NCBI GenBank assembly: GCA_016182605.1
Contig: JACPGE010000054.1
Span: 1 to 43,271 of the forward strand
Source of the DNA: Candidatus Hydrogenedentota bacterium
GTDB lineage: Bacteria; Hydrogenedentota; Hydrogenedentia; Hydrogenedentales; JAEUWI01
DNA: 43,271 nucleotides
Direction of reading: 5' to 3'
Each line of letters begins with the position of its first letter. Within the stretch, counting starts at the first letter, position 1. The notes beneath the pieces were generated by a model. It made no database searches, was not told the DNA's origin, and saw only the letters and a program-made list of their open reading frames with translations. Shown one piece after another: positions 25,465-33,693 of this stretch. A program made the position numbers and the translations under genes.

Positions 25465-25516
25465 GGCCACATCCCCCTTAATCCCCCTTCGAAGGGGGAC
25501 CAAGGGGAATGTGGCC
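25465..25516. repeat. Long imperfect hairpin with CCCCCTTCGAAGGGGG core
   Basis: The 16-bp core (25483-25498) is a perfect palindrome. Outer arms ggccacatccccctt (25465-25479) and aaggggaatgtggcc (25502-25516) extend the stem with one mismatch. It lies 30 bases upstream of oleB and would form in the oleB leader. It resembles a dispersed CCCTTAATCCCCCTTCGAAGG-type repeat known from several environmental lineages. A gaatgtggccggtgcgg segment beside it recurs at about 25782 with two changes. Confidence 0.65.
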
Positions 25517-25550
25517 GGTGCGGGGTTGGTTGCGGGATTGTTGGCGTTCT

Positions 25551-25580
25551 GCATTCCAACGGAGGACCGTGGGAACGAGA
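25551..25580. repeat. CCACGG-AGGA-CCGTGG palindromic repeat, copy 1 (direct)
   Basis: gcattccaacggaggaccgt followed by gggaacgaga. One substitution breaks the left arm compared with copies 2 and 3. It is a REP-like, non-coding element in the oleA-oleB spacer. Confidence 0.75.
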
Positions 25581-25689
25581 CCGGAAGTCGAGGAAGCCAG
25601 AAGTCCGTCCGCTCAGGGATTGTGCATGCTGGGGGTGCGGGGGACAGTCCCTTTTCCTCGTGAAACTCGGATAGAGGACAGTCCCCTTG

Positions 25690-25718
25690 CTCGTTCCCAC
25701 GGTCCTCCGTGGGAATGC
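25690..25718. repeat. CCACGG-AGGA-CCGTGG palindromic repeat, copy 2 (inverted)
   Basis: ctcgttcccacggtcctccg followed by tgggaatgc is the exact reverse complement of copy 3. Arms ttcccacgg/ccgtgggaa enclose a 4-base loop. Confidence 0.8.
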
Positions 25719-25742
25719 ATAGGGAGTTCGCGTGCAATGTAC

Positions 25743-25771
25743 GCATTCCCACGGAGGACCGTGGGAACGAG
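25743..25771. repeat. CCACGG-AGGA-CCGTGG palindromic repeat, copy 3 (direct)
   Basis: gcattcccacggaggaccgt followed by gggaacgag. It lies 50 bases after the oleA stop. Together copies 2 and 3 form a larger inverted pair that could fold into one long stem. Confidence 0.8.
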
Positions 25772-25820
25772 ATCGGAACGGGGGATGTGGCCGGTGCCGT
25801 AACGTTGGTGTAGGGCATGC

Positions 25821-26867
25821 TTACCATTCGAGGGCGAGCATCATGCAGTTGAGGCCGGAGCCGATGCCGAGGAGGCCGACGCGATCGCCGGGACGGAGAA
25901 AGCCGCGCTCGGCGGCGATGGCCGTGGTGATGGGCAGGGAGACCGTGCCCATGTTTCCGAGAAAGGGGAAGGTGACAAAGTCTTTGGACTCCGGCACGCC
26001 GATGGATTTCAGAATGGCGTCTTTGTTCGCCTGTCCCACTTGGTGGCAGATCACCTTATCCACGTCTTCCTTTTTCCATTGCTGTTCGGCGAGAAAGGCG
26101 TTCCAGGTCTTGACGCCCAATTCCACACCGTACTTCAACACGTTCACGGCATCGGTGGTCATTTCCTGTTTGCGCAGGCCCTCGCCCAAATCGCGGAGCC
26201 CCCAGTGGCAAAGGCCGTGGTGTTCGGGCGCGGCACAGGCGGTGCCGCCACGAAGCCTGTGGGCAGGCGTGGGCAGTTCAAAGGACGCGTCGGTGAGGAG
26301 CACGGCGACAGCGCCCGATCCGCCGGTCATGGTCGCCAGGGATTTGATGAAGGTGTCCATCGTGCGGTGTTGCAGCATATGCGCGATGGTCTCTTCGACG
26401 ATGTCGCGCGCCGTCTCGCAGGAGACCACGAGGCCCGCGCGGATCTGGCCGAGTTCGATACGGTTCGCGATGTCGAGCATGCCGTTGAGCACCCCCAGGC
26501 ACGCGTTGCTGATGTCGTAGATGAAGGCGTTGCCCCCAATGCCCAGCTCCGCGGCAACGCGGCAGGCGGTGGCGGGCTCAAAGTTGTCGCGGCCGACGCC
26601 GGTGTAGACGACGGCGCCGATCTCCTCCGGGTGGATGCCGCTCTGTGCGAGGGCCTTGCGGGCGGCGGCGATGGCGCCGTCCGAAAGTCGGTGGCCATCG
26701 GGCCACCAGCGGCGCTCCAGGATGCCTGTAAGCGATTCCAACTGGCCGGGGGCAATGTGGAGCGATTCATAGACGGGACACAGTTGCTCCTCGAGTTCGG
26801 CAGAAGTCACGACAATGGGGGCCAGTTCATAGCCGATGGTGGCCACCTGTACACGGCTGTACTTCAT
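25821..26867 (-). CDS. oleA: OleA: head-to-head acyl-condensing thiolase
   Basis: This 348-residue thiolase-fold enzyme joins two fatty acyl thioesters to a 2-alkyl-3-ketoacid, the first step of long-chain olefin synthesis. The active-site Cys lies in YDISNACLGVLNGML; the His is in VICHQVGQANKDAI and the Asn in FLGNMGTVSLP. The N-terminal YELAPIVVTSAELEEQLCPVYE and LESLTGILERRWWPDG are typical of OleA rather than FabH. Start ATG 26867 has AGGA about eight bases upstream and shares ATGA with the pfaC stop. OleA is thus translated directly behind the PUFA synthase, which points to that enzyme as its substrate source. Confidence 0.93.
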   Translation of the reverse strand: MKYSRVQVATIGYELAPIVVTSAELEEQLCPVYESLHIAPGQLESLTGILERRWWPDGHRLSDGAIAAARKALAQSGIHPEEIGAVVYTGVGRDNFEPATACRVAAELGIGGNAFIYDISNACLGVLNGMLDIANRIELGQIRAGLVVSCETARDIVEETIAHMLQHRTMDTFIKSLATMTGGSGAVAVLLTDASFELPTPAHRLRGGTACAAPEHHGLCHWGLRDLGEGLRKQEMTTDAVNVLKYGVELGVKTWNAFLAEQQWKKEDVDKVICHQVGQANKDAILKSIGVPESKDFVTFPFLGNMGTVSLPITTAIAAERGFLRPGDRVGLLGIGSGLNCMMLALEW

Positions 26868-29800
26868 GGGGCGGTCCTGTGGTAACGGAGCGAGAAGTTT
26901 TTCATTTGATAGATGATGAGTCCGTCCACTTTCAGGAAACCTTCGGCACGGAGGGTGCGCGTGGTGTCGTCCACGGCGGTGATGACAGCATCCACCATGA
27001 TGCGCTTGTTCTTGGGAATGATCTGCCCGCGGTAGACCCACTCGTGGCGTTCGCCGAGTACGGGCGATTCGAAGGCGCCGTTCTCGTCCACGCCCCAGCG
27101 GTCGCACGCGACATGCTTCATCAATTGCACAAAGGATTCCAGCCCGAGCGAACCCGGACACACAGGATCTTGGTAGAAGTGGGCCTGAAAGAACCACGCC
27201 CCGGGGTCCACCTGGGCCTCGCCGCGGATGAAGCCCAGCCCATGGGGTCCTCCATCGGGAATGTAGAGCGCGATGGTGTCCACCATGCGCAGGGCGGTGT
27301 CCGGGTAGGGAGCATTCTTGGGATAGGGCAGGGAGTGGGCGCGCGCCACCTCGGCATCGGTCGGGCGGTAGGGGTTCACGCCCTGGACGCCCAGTTGGGT
27401 CGCGAGGGCCTCCGCGGTGAAGAAACCGAAGTAGGTGGTGCCTTCATAGACCGTGCCCGCGTCACTCTCAAGGCGCATGTGGAAGTGCTGGATGATCATG
27501 CCGCCCGACTGCGAGATGCCCGTGACCTTCACATGCATGGTGAGGGTGCCCGAGTTGCGCGTGATGGGGAGATGCTGGACGGCCACGCCGCCGAGGTTGC
27601 GGAATTTCAGGTCGACGTCACTGGTGAGGGCGGAGCCCATGTAGGCCGCGAACCAGCCGCAGGGCTGGAGGGCGATCTCGAGGAGCACGGCAAAGGGCAT
27701 CTCCGGTTGGCGGTTCGCGTCGAAATACCACGCGTCCACGGGAACCTCATATTCGCTCTCGACGGTGCCGCCTTCTTTCAGCATCCACGGCGCCGCATCG
27801 AGACCGGTGACGCGATCCATGAAGAGATAGGGCGGCCGCGGCAGGCGCGCGAGAACGCGGCCCTCATCGAAAATCGTGTAGGGTGCGCCGAAGGCTTCGG
27901 AAGGCTTGCCCTCTGCATAGGCGAGGATCTGTTCGTAGGTAAAGAGGACCGGCTTCGGCGTGTTCGCAGGCGCAGGAAGGGCCTGCCACAGGGCTTCCAC
28001 GCCTTCGCGGGTCTGGCCGCTGAGCCGCACCGTCATGTCATTGATGTCCACAATGGGCTTGCCGTCGGCATACATGCGCGCATCGGCGACCACCGAGGGC
28101 TCGGGCCCGTAGTAGAGCCGCTTGAGATGCACTTCGTAGGTGACGAGGCGGGTCGATTCCAGCACCTGGCCGCGGCACTTGAGGCGGCTCGTGACGCCCG
28201 GTATGGGTTCCCAGGCGCATGCGCCCTCCTCGCCGAGCCAGCCCAGGCGCATGAGATGGATGCGCAGGGTGTGGAGGCAGCACTCATACATGAGCGTGCC
28301 AGGCATGACCTTGTCGTCGACGAAGTGACACGTGATGAACCAGTCATCGGGGTGGATGTCGGCTTCCGCACGAATGACGCCCAGGCCATACTTGCCGCCG
28401 TGGGGATTCATCTCGATGACGCGGTGCACGAGTTGGAGCTTGCCGGAGGGGAGCGTCAGCGGCCGTTCGAGGGGCAGGCGGGCGAAAGCCTCGCCGAAGC
28501 AGGCGGCGAGCCGGCCCTGGCGGAGCGCTTCGATCTGGGGGGCGCCGTAGGACTCGATGTCGTTGCGCGGCGCCAGCTCGCGCCAATCGCCGGGAAGACC
28601 CGTCTCGCCCACATGCAGTTGAATCTTTGGTTCGACGACGCCCTGGCCCGCTTCGAGTTCCGCCGGCGTGAAGAAGCCCGCACACCCGTTGCGCATGGTG
28701 ATGTAGGGCTGGCCGTTGATGGCGCCGTCGTAATGAAAATGGAAGAACCACGGGTTTCCGTGGCGGAAAAAACGATCGATGCGTATGTCGTAGCGGATGA
28801 CTTCACCGGGGACGGGCAGTCCGCGATGAAAGGTTACTTCCGCGTCGAGCAGGCGGTACATGGCCAGGCCCTGGGTCTTGAAGTCGATCCCCAGGTAGCC
28901 CGAAAGGAAGAGGTCGGCCTGGCCCGCTTCCACCGAGAGGGCGGTGGGCATGCGTCCGCCGTCGAGGTACCAGCCCTGGTGGGGGACATCGTGCTCCGTG
29001 ACGACGCGGCCCGAACCCATGGAGCGCGGTTCGCCCTCAAGTGCGGTGATGCGATCGACAAACATGAGCGGCTCGTCGGGCAACCGCACGCGGGTGGGGT
29101 AGAGGTCGATGGGGGCAAATTCTTGGCCGAGCATCCTGCCGATTTTGCCGATGGCGAATTCCATGCAAGCATTGCGGTCAAAGACGACCTGGTCTCCCGC
29201 GGGGCGCTGCACGGTGTAGGCAGGTACGTGCGCGGGCGTAGCAATGGCCGGCAGGAAATCGCCGGAAAGTCCAGGTTGGGCCGCGACCTGCGCCAGGGTC
29301 TCGTAGAAGAGGGCGTTCAACTCCAGAAAGGCGTTGTGCGCGCGGCTGTTGGCGGCGTCGGTGCGTTCCCACTGGGTGATCAGGGCGGACTCGCCCGCCG
29401 TGGCAGCGTATGCAGGCTCGGGGGTGTACGGTATGGACGGCGCGGAAACGGGACGTGAAACGACACGGGCCACGAGGGGAGCGGCGGCCTCCGTCACGAC
29501 GGCTACTTTCCGGGGCAGCGGCGGCGTGAAGGGCGGCGCGCCCGTGGGGACCGAGACGACGATGCCGTGGGTGTCTGGTGCTTCGGCGTCGGATGCGTCG
29601 TAGAGCGGCGCGAGATCGATATTGACCCCCTCGACCGCGAGGGCGCCGAGTCCGCGGAGGACCTGGGTGAGCGCGGGCTGTCCCGGCGCGCAGAAGGCCC
29701 GGGAGAGATGGGGGGTATTGCCCAGAATGCGCGAGATCATGCGCGCGCAGGAGTTGCCGGGCCCCAGTTCGATGAAAAGGCGCGCGCCGTCTTTGTAGGC

Positions 29801-32800
29801 GCTTTCGATGACCGCAGGGAAATCCACCCCCTCAATGGCGTTCGCAAGAATAGAGTCCGCGGCGCTGTCGCGCGTGACCGTATAGGATTTGCCCCACGCG
29901 CCACTATAGAAGCGCACACCCTCGGGCGGGAAGCAGTCGAAGAGATGGAGGCCGCGATAGTCTTCTTTCACTTCCTCCACGATCTCGCAGTGCACGGTGG
30001 TGACGCCTTCCAGGGGAATGAACTGGCACTGCAATTTGGCAATGAGTTTTTCCACGGCCTGGCGGTTGCCTCCGATGACGGACTCGTGCAGTGTGTTTGT
30101 GATGAGGGGATACACCTTCTTCCGGTTCTTCAGGGCCTTGCGCGCCACCTGCATGGGCCGGTCAATGACACCAAGCACCCAATCGACCGCCTCACTGCCG
30201 GGCAATTCCCAGCGTTTCTTGGCCGCGGTGCATTCGCCGGCAAGTTCTTCGGTGAAGAGCGGTGAGCCCTTCATGCGCGTGAGCATGGCGTCGCGATCGC
30301 GCCACACGCGCAGGGAAAAGAAGCCCGCCGTTTCGCCCAGGCTGTAGCCGATGACGGCCTTCGGTTCGGCGCCAAAGAGACGCATGAGATCGCTCACAGC
30401 CGTGCCGAGAGTGACCTGGCCGAAGATCATGGCCATGTGATTCTGGTTGATGGCATCCATCGGCACGCCGTCCCAGAAGATGTTGGGCTGGAACTGGGAG
30501 CGGAGGTGCGCGTTCTCGTTGTCCTGGCGGTGCGCGATGGCCGGCCAGTGCAGGAGCAGTTCGCGGCCCATGCCCGGGAAGTGGTTGCCGGAGCCGGGAA
30601 AGACGAAGGCGATGTGACCGCTTTCCGCGAGCGGCGCGGGGGAGTAGAAGACGCGATCCTTGAAGGCGAGTTCTGGCTTGGTCTGGCCCGTGTTCAAGGG
30701 TTCGTCCGGCCGCTCTTCCAGGTGGGCGCGCGCCATGTCGAGCTGCTTGTTCAGTTCGTGGGCGCTCTGCGCCACGCAGGCCAGCCGGAGCCGTGCGGGC
30801 TGCGTGTGACGGTGCTTGCGCCACCAGGCGCGCGCGAGGCATTCAATGGAGCACGGCGTAAGGTTGTCCGCCATGTCCTGCAGAGCGCTGATCTGTTTGA
30901 GGAGCGTGGCGCCATCCTTGCCGGCAAGCACGAAGAGGGCCTCGGAGCGTTCCCCAAAGAGCGCACCGGTATCGCGTGGCGCGGTGGCATCCGCTTCAAG
31001 AAGCACTCCGCCCTGGCGGCCGCCGAGACCGGGTGTGAGTATGGCCGCCCTGCGTGGTCCCTGGGCGCGGTTGTGCAGCCAGTGGCGGGACGTGGCGGGT
31101 ACGTGGAAATAGGATTGGGACTGCGTCTCCATCTCCAGGAGGGCCGGCGCATTCATGGCGGGCTGCACGTGATGGTAGAGGGCCAGCGCGGACTTCAGGA
31201 CGGCGAAGAGGCCCGTGGCACAGCCTGCATGCCCGATGTCGAGCTTGTGGTTGCCCAGATAGCAGCGATCGTCCTCGGCGTGTTCACCGCTGGGGGGGAG
31301 GCTGTGGGCAGATGCGCGGCGGACTGCGTCCACGAGGGACTCCGAGTGCGTCGCGGCGATCTCCCAGTAGCCGCAGGTATGCAGCGGCAGATCTTCGGCG
31401 GCCTGGGTTGCTGCGAGCGCGACATCGGAAAGCAGCGCGTAGATGGGATCGCCCGCGGCCCGGGCATCGCTCTCGCGTTTGAGCACAAAGGCCACGGCGC
31501 CTTCCGCAAGGATCAGTGGCGTTTCAGCGCCATTGTCTTGTTGATGGGCCATTGCCGCGCGTGCGTCGCCGGGGAAATCCACGGCACCGGCAATGGCCGT
31601 GTCGATAACGCCTTCGTGCAGGAGCCGTGCAGCGGTTTGCAGTGCGGCGATGCCGGAGTTGTCCTCCGCGGATACGGTGAAACTCGGTCCGCCCAGGCGC
31701 AATTCCCGCGCGATGCGGCTGGCGACGACGCTGCCCAGATTGCCCATGACGCGGTTCGCATTGAGCGCCGGGCCCGCGGCATCGCGCAGTTCAGAGAGCC
31801 AGCCGGCGCGCGCCGTATCGTCGAGGTGGAGACCTTGTGCCTGCGCCCAATGATCCACCTGGTTGGCTATCTGCCAGCGCACGGAAAAGTTGGTGCAGTT
31901 GGGATCGAGTCCGAGGCCGATGAAGACCCCCGTGCGCGCTGCATCGTCTCCCGTGCCCCGGGCATCTTCCCACGCGTTGGCGGCAGTTTGCAGCATGAGC
32001 AACTGTTGCGGCAGCGCTTCTTCCAGTTCTTTTGGCGGAATGCGGAAGCGGTTGATGGGAACGTCCACGGTGCTGATGCCGAAGCCTTCGGGCAGGGCCT
32101 TGCCATGGTGTGCCTGGAATGCGGAGGAAGCGTCGAGTCCCCACCAATCCTGGAAGGGCTCGGGCTCGTGTCCGGTCTCGACGTTGAAGAGCCGTTCGCG
32201 AAGGGCGCGCAGTGAAGTCCAGGGACCTGCGGTGCCATCCATTCCCACGATGGCAATACGCTCCGGGACTTTCTTTGGAAGCGCTGTTCCTATCGATCCT
32301 CGGTTTGCCTCGGTGCCCGCGGGATCCCAGGATTCCAGCAGGATGTGGGCGTTGATCCCGCCAAAGCCGAAGGCACTCACGGCGGCCTTGCGCGTACGCT
32401 CGCCATCGCGCAGGGGCCACGGCGCGGAGTTCTTCGTCACGCGAAAAGGGCTGGTGGAAAACTGCGCGGCGTCTGCGGGGGCGCTGAAACTGGCGGTGGG
32501 AGGCAGGGTCTCGTGGCGCATGGCCAGGAGCACCTTGATCATGGCGGCGGCGCCCGCGGCAGTGAGGCAGTGGCCGATATTCGATTTTACCGAGCCGAGC
32601 ACACACTGACCGGGTTTCCAGTCGGCGGCCTCCCAGAGCGTGTTGAGGCTGGCGAGTTCGACAGCGTCGCCCACGGGCGTGCCGGTGGCGTGGCATTCGA
32701 TGAGGTCCACATCGTGGGGGGACCAGCCGGCCTCGGCATAGGCGGCGCGCATGGCGCGAAGCTGCCCCTCGGATGTGGGGGCCAGGAGCTTGCCGCCGAC

Positions 32801-33667
32801 GTCGTTCGAGAGGCCTGCGCCGCGCAATACGGCGTAGATGCGATCATGGGCTTGCAGGGCGTCGTCGAGGCGCTTTAGCACGAAGATGCCCGAGCCTTCG
32901 CCAACGATGAGCCCCTTGCCATCGTGAGAGAAAGGTGCGCAGCGGCCCTCGGGGGAGAGGGCGCGCAATTGGGAGAAGCCCATCTGGGTGAAGAGGGGGT
33001 CGGGACGCGACACACCGCCCGCGAGCATCATGTCGGCTTTGCCCGCCTGCAATTCGGAGGCGGCCAGCTTGATGGCATAGAGGGACGAGGCGCAGGCGGC
33101 ATCCAGGGTGAAGGCGGCGCCGCCGAGTCCCAGGGCGTTGGCGGCCACGGCGGCGGGCAGGCCGGCGCTGTGGAGATTGCGCAGGTCGGTGCGCGGTTGA
33201 ATGGCGGTCTTGCCGAGCAGGCGTTCTTCGAAGGCTGCGCCGAGGTATTCCCAGGCGATCCTGGAGGCCGATTCCGTGGGGAGCACGAGATTGCCGACGA
33301 TCAGGCCCGTACGATCGAGATTGCCCGTTTGCGCGCCCGCGTCGAGGAAGGCCTGTTGCGCGGCATAGAGCAGCACATGAAAGACGGGATCGAGTTGGGC
33401 CGCCGCTTCGGGGCTGATGTCGAGGATGTCATGATCGAGGGGGCACTGTGCCAGATCCAGAAAGCAGCCCTGCGTGGCATAGACCCGATCGGGCCGGGCA
33501 TCGCCCGGTGTGAAACAGCGATCGGGGGCCACGCTCCAGCGTCCCGGCGGCACATCGCGCGTGCTGACCCGTCCCGCCGCGATGTTCTCCCAGAACTGCG
33601 CCGCGCTGGGCGCATCGGGAAAAGCCGCGCCGAGGCCGACAATGGCGATGGGCGTACGTTTATGCAT
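26864..33667 (-). CDS. pfaC: PfaC-type PUFA synthase subunit: KS-CLF-AT-DH-DH
   Basis: This is a 2267-residue iterative type I fatty-acid/polyketide synthase. Domains: ketosynthase 1-450 (active Cys192 in DAACASS, His in ECHATGT and SNIGH); chain-length-factor domain about 465-900, where the Cys is replaced (FTVSAEDNSG, near 667); acyltransferase about 1030-1390 (Ser1109 in GYSLGE); and two FabA-like dehydratases with active His1781 (CHFVDDKVMPG) and His2163 (AHFYQDPVCPG). These dehydratases set the cis double bonds of polyunsaturated chains. The internal AT replaces a separate PfaB, as in the myxobacterial Pfa3 type, but I find no AGPAT (HX4D) domain of the kind reported there. It starts 26 bases after pfaA, and its stop overlaps oleA. 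Confidence 0.92.
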   Translation of the reverse strand: MHKRTPIAIVGLGAAFPDAPSAAQFWENIAAGRVSTRDVPPGRWSVAPDRCFTPGDARPDRVYATQGCFLDLAQCPLDHDILDISPEAAAQLDPVFHVLLYAAQQAFLDAGAQTGNLDRTGLIVGNLVLPTESASRIAWEYLGAAFEERLLGKTAIQPRTDLRNLHSAGLPAAVAANALGLGGAAFTLDAACASSLYAIKLAASELQAGKADMMLAGGVSRPDPLFTQMGFSQLRALSPEGRCAPFSHDGKGLIVGEGSGIFVLKRLDDALQAHDRIYAVLRGAGLSNDVGGKLLAPTSEGQLRAMRAAYAEAGWSPHDVDLIECHATGTPVGDAVELASLNTLWEAADWKPGQCVLGSVKSNIGHCLTAAGAAAMIKVLLAMRHETLPPTASFSAPADAAQFSTSPFRVTKNSAPWPLRDGERTRKAAVSAFGFGGINAHILLESWDPAGTEANRGSIGTALPKKVPERIAIVGMDGTAGPWTSLRALRERLFNVETGHEPEPFQDWWGLDASSAFQAHHGKALPEGFGISTVDVPINRFRIPPKELEEALPQQLLMLQTAANAWEDARGTGDDAARTGVFIGLGLDPNCTNFSVRWQIANQVDHWAQAQGLHLDDTARAGWLSELRDAAGPALNANRVMGNLGSVVASRIARELRLGGPSFTVSAEDNSGIAALQTAARLLHEGVIDTAIAGAVDFPGDARAAMAHQQDNGAETPLILAEGAVAFVLKRESDARAAGDPIYALLSDVALAATQAAEDLPLHTCGYWEIAATHSESLVDAVRRASAHSLPPSGEHAEDDRCYLGNHKLDIGHAGCATGLFAVLKSALALYHHVQPAMNAPALLEMETQSQSYFHVPATSRHWLHNRAQGPRRAAILTPGLGGRQGGVLLEADATAPRDTGALFGERSEALFVLAGKDGATLLKQISALQDMADNLTPCSIECLARAWWRKHRHTQPARLRLACVAQSAHELNKQLDMARAHLEERPDEPLNTGQTKPELAFKDRVFYSPAPLAESGHIAFVFPGSGNHFPGMGRELLLHWPAIAHRQDNENAHLRSQFQPNIFWDGVPMDAINQNHMAMIFGQVTLGTAVSDLMRLFGAEPKAVIGYSLGETAGFFSLRVWRDRDAMLTRMKGSPLFTEELAGECTAAKKRWELPGSEAVDWVLGVIDRPMQVARKALKNRKKVYPLITNTLHESVIGGNRQAVEKLIAKLQCQFIPLEGVTTVHCEIVEEVKEDYRGLHLFDCFPPEGVRFYSGAWGKSYTVTRDSAADSILANAIEGVDFPAVIESAYKDGARLFIELGPGNSCARMISRILGNTPHLSRAFCAPGQPALTQVLRGLGALAVEGVNIDLAPLYDASDAEAPDTHGIVVSVPTGAPPFTPPLPRKVAVVTEAAAPLVARVVSRPVSAPSIPYTPEPAYAATAGESALITQWERTDAANSRAHNAFLELNALFYETLAQVAAQPGLSGDFLPAIATPAHVPAYTVQRPAGDQVVFDRNACMEFAIGKIGRMLGQEFAPIDLYPTRVRLPDEPLMFVDRITALEGEPRSMGSGRVVTEHDVPHQGWYLDGGRMPTALSVEAGQADLFLSGYLGIDFKTQGLAMYRLLDAEVTFHRGLPVPGEVIRYDIRIDRFFRHGNPWFFHFHYDGAINGQPYITMRNGCAGFFTPAELEAGQGVVEPKIQLHVGETGLPGDWRELAPRNDIESYGAPQIEALRQGRLAACFGEAFARLPLERPLTLPSGKLQLVHRVIEMNPHGGKYGLGVIRAEADIHPDDWFITCHFVDDKVMPGTLMYECCLHTLRIHLMRLGWLGEEGACAWEPIPGVTSRLKCRGQVLESTRLVTYEVHLKRLYYGPEPSVVADARMYADGKPIVDINDMTVRLSGQTREGVEALWQALPAPANTPKPVLFTYEQILAYAEGKPSEAFGAPYTIFDEGRVLARLPRPPYLFMDRVTGLDAAPWMLKEGGTVESEYEVPVDAWYFDANRQPEMPFAVLLEIALQPCGWFAAYMGSALTSDVDLKFRNLGGVAVQHLPITRNSGTLTMHVKVTGISQSGGMIIQHFHMRLESDAGTVYEGTTYFGFFTAEALATQLGVQGVNPYRPTDAEVARAHSLPYPKNAPYPDTALRMVDTIALYIPDGGPHGLGFIRGEAQVDPGAWFFQAHFYQDPVCPGSLGLESFVQLMKHVACDRWGVDENGAFESPVLGERHEWVYRGQIIPKNKRIMVDAVITAVDDTTRTLRAEGFLKVDGLIIYQMKNFSLRYHRTAP

Positions 33668-33693
33668 GGGGCAAGAATTCCATCAGGCTCATA

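Noticed and set aside
25551-25771. Possible CRISPR array
   Set aside because: Only three copies, in both orientations, with unequal spacing (110 and 24 bases); these are REP-like palindromes.
26879-29458. Open plus-strand frame of 859 codons opposite pfaC
   Set aside because: Antisense shadow of the dehydratase-coding part of pfaC, no motifs, no ribosome site of note.
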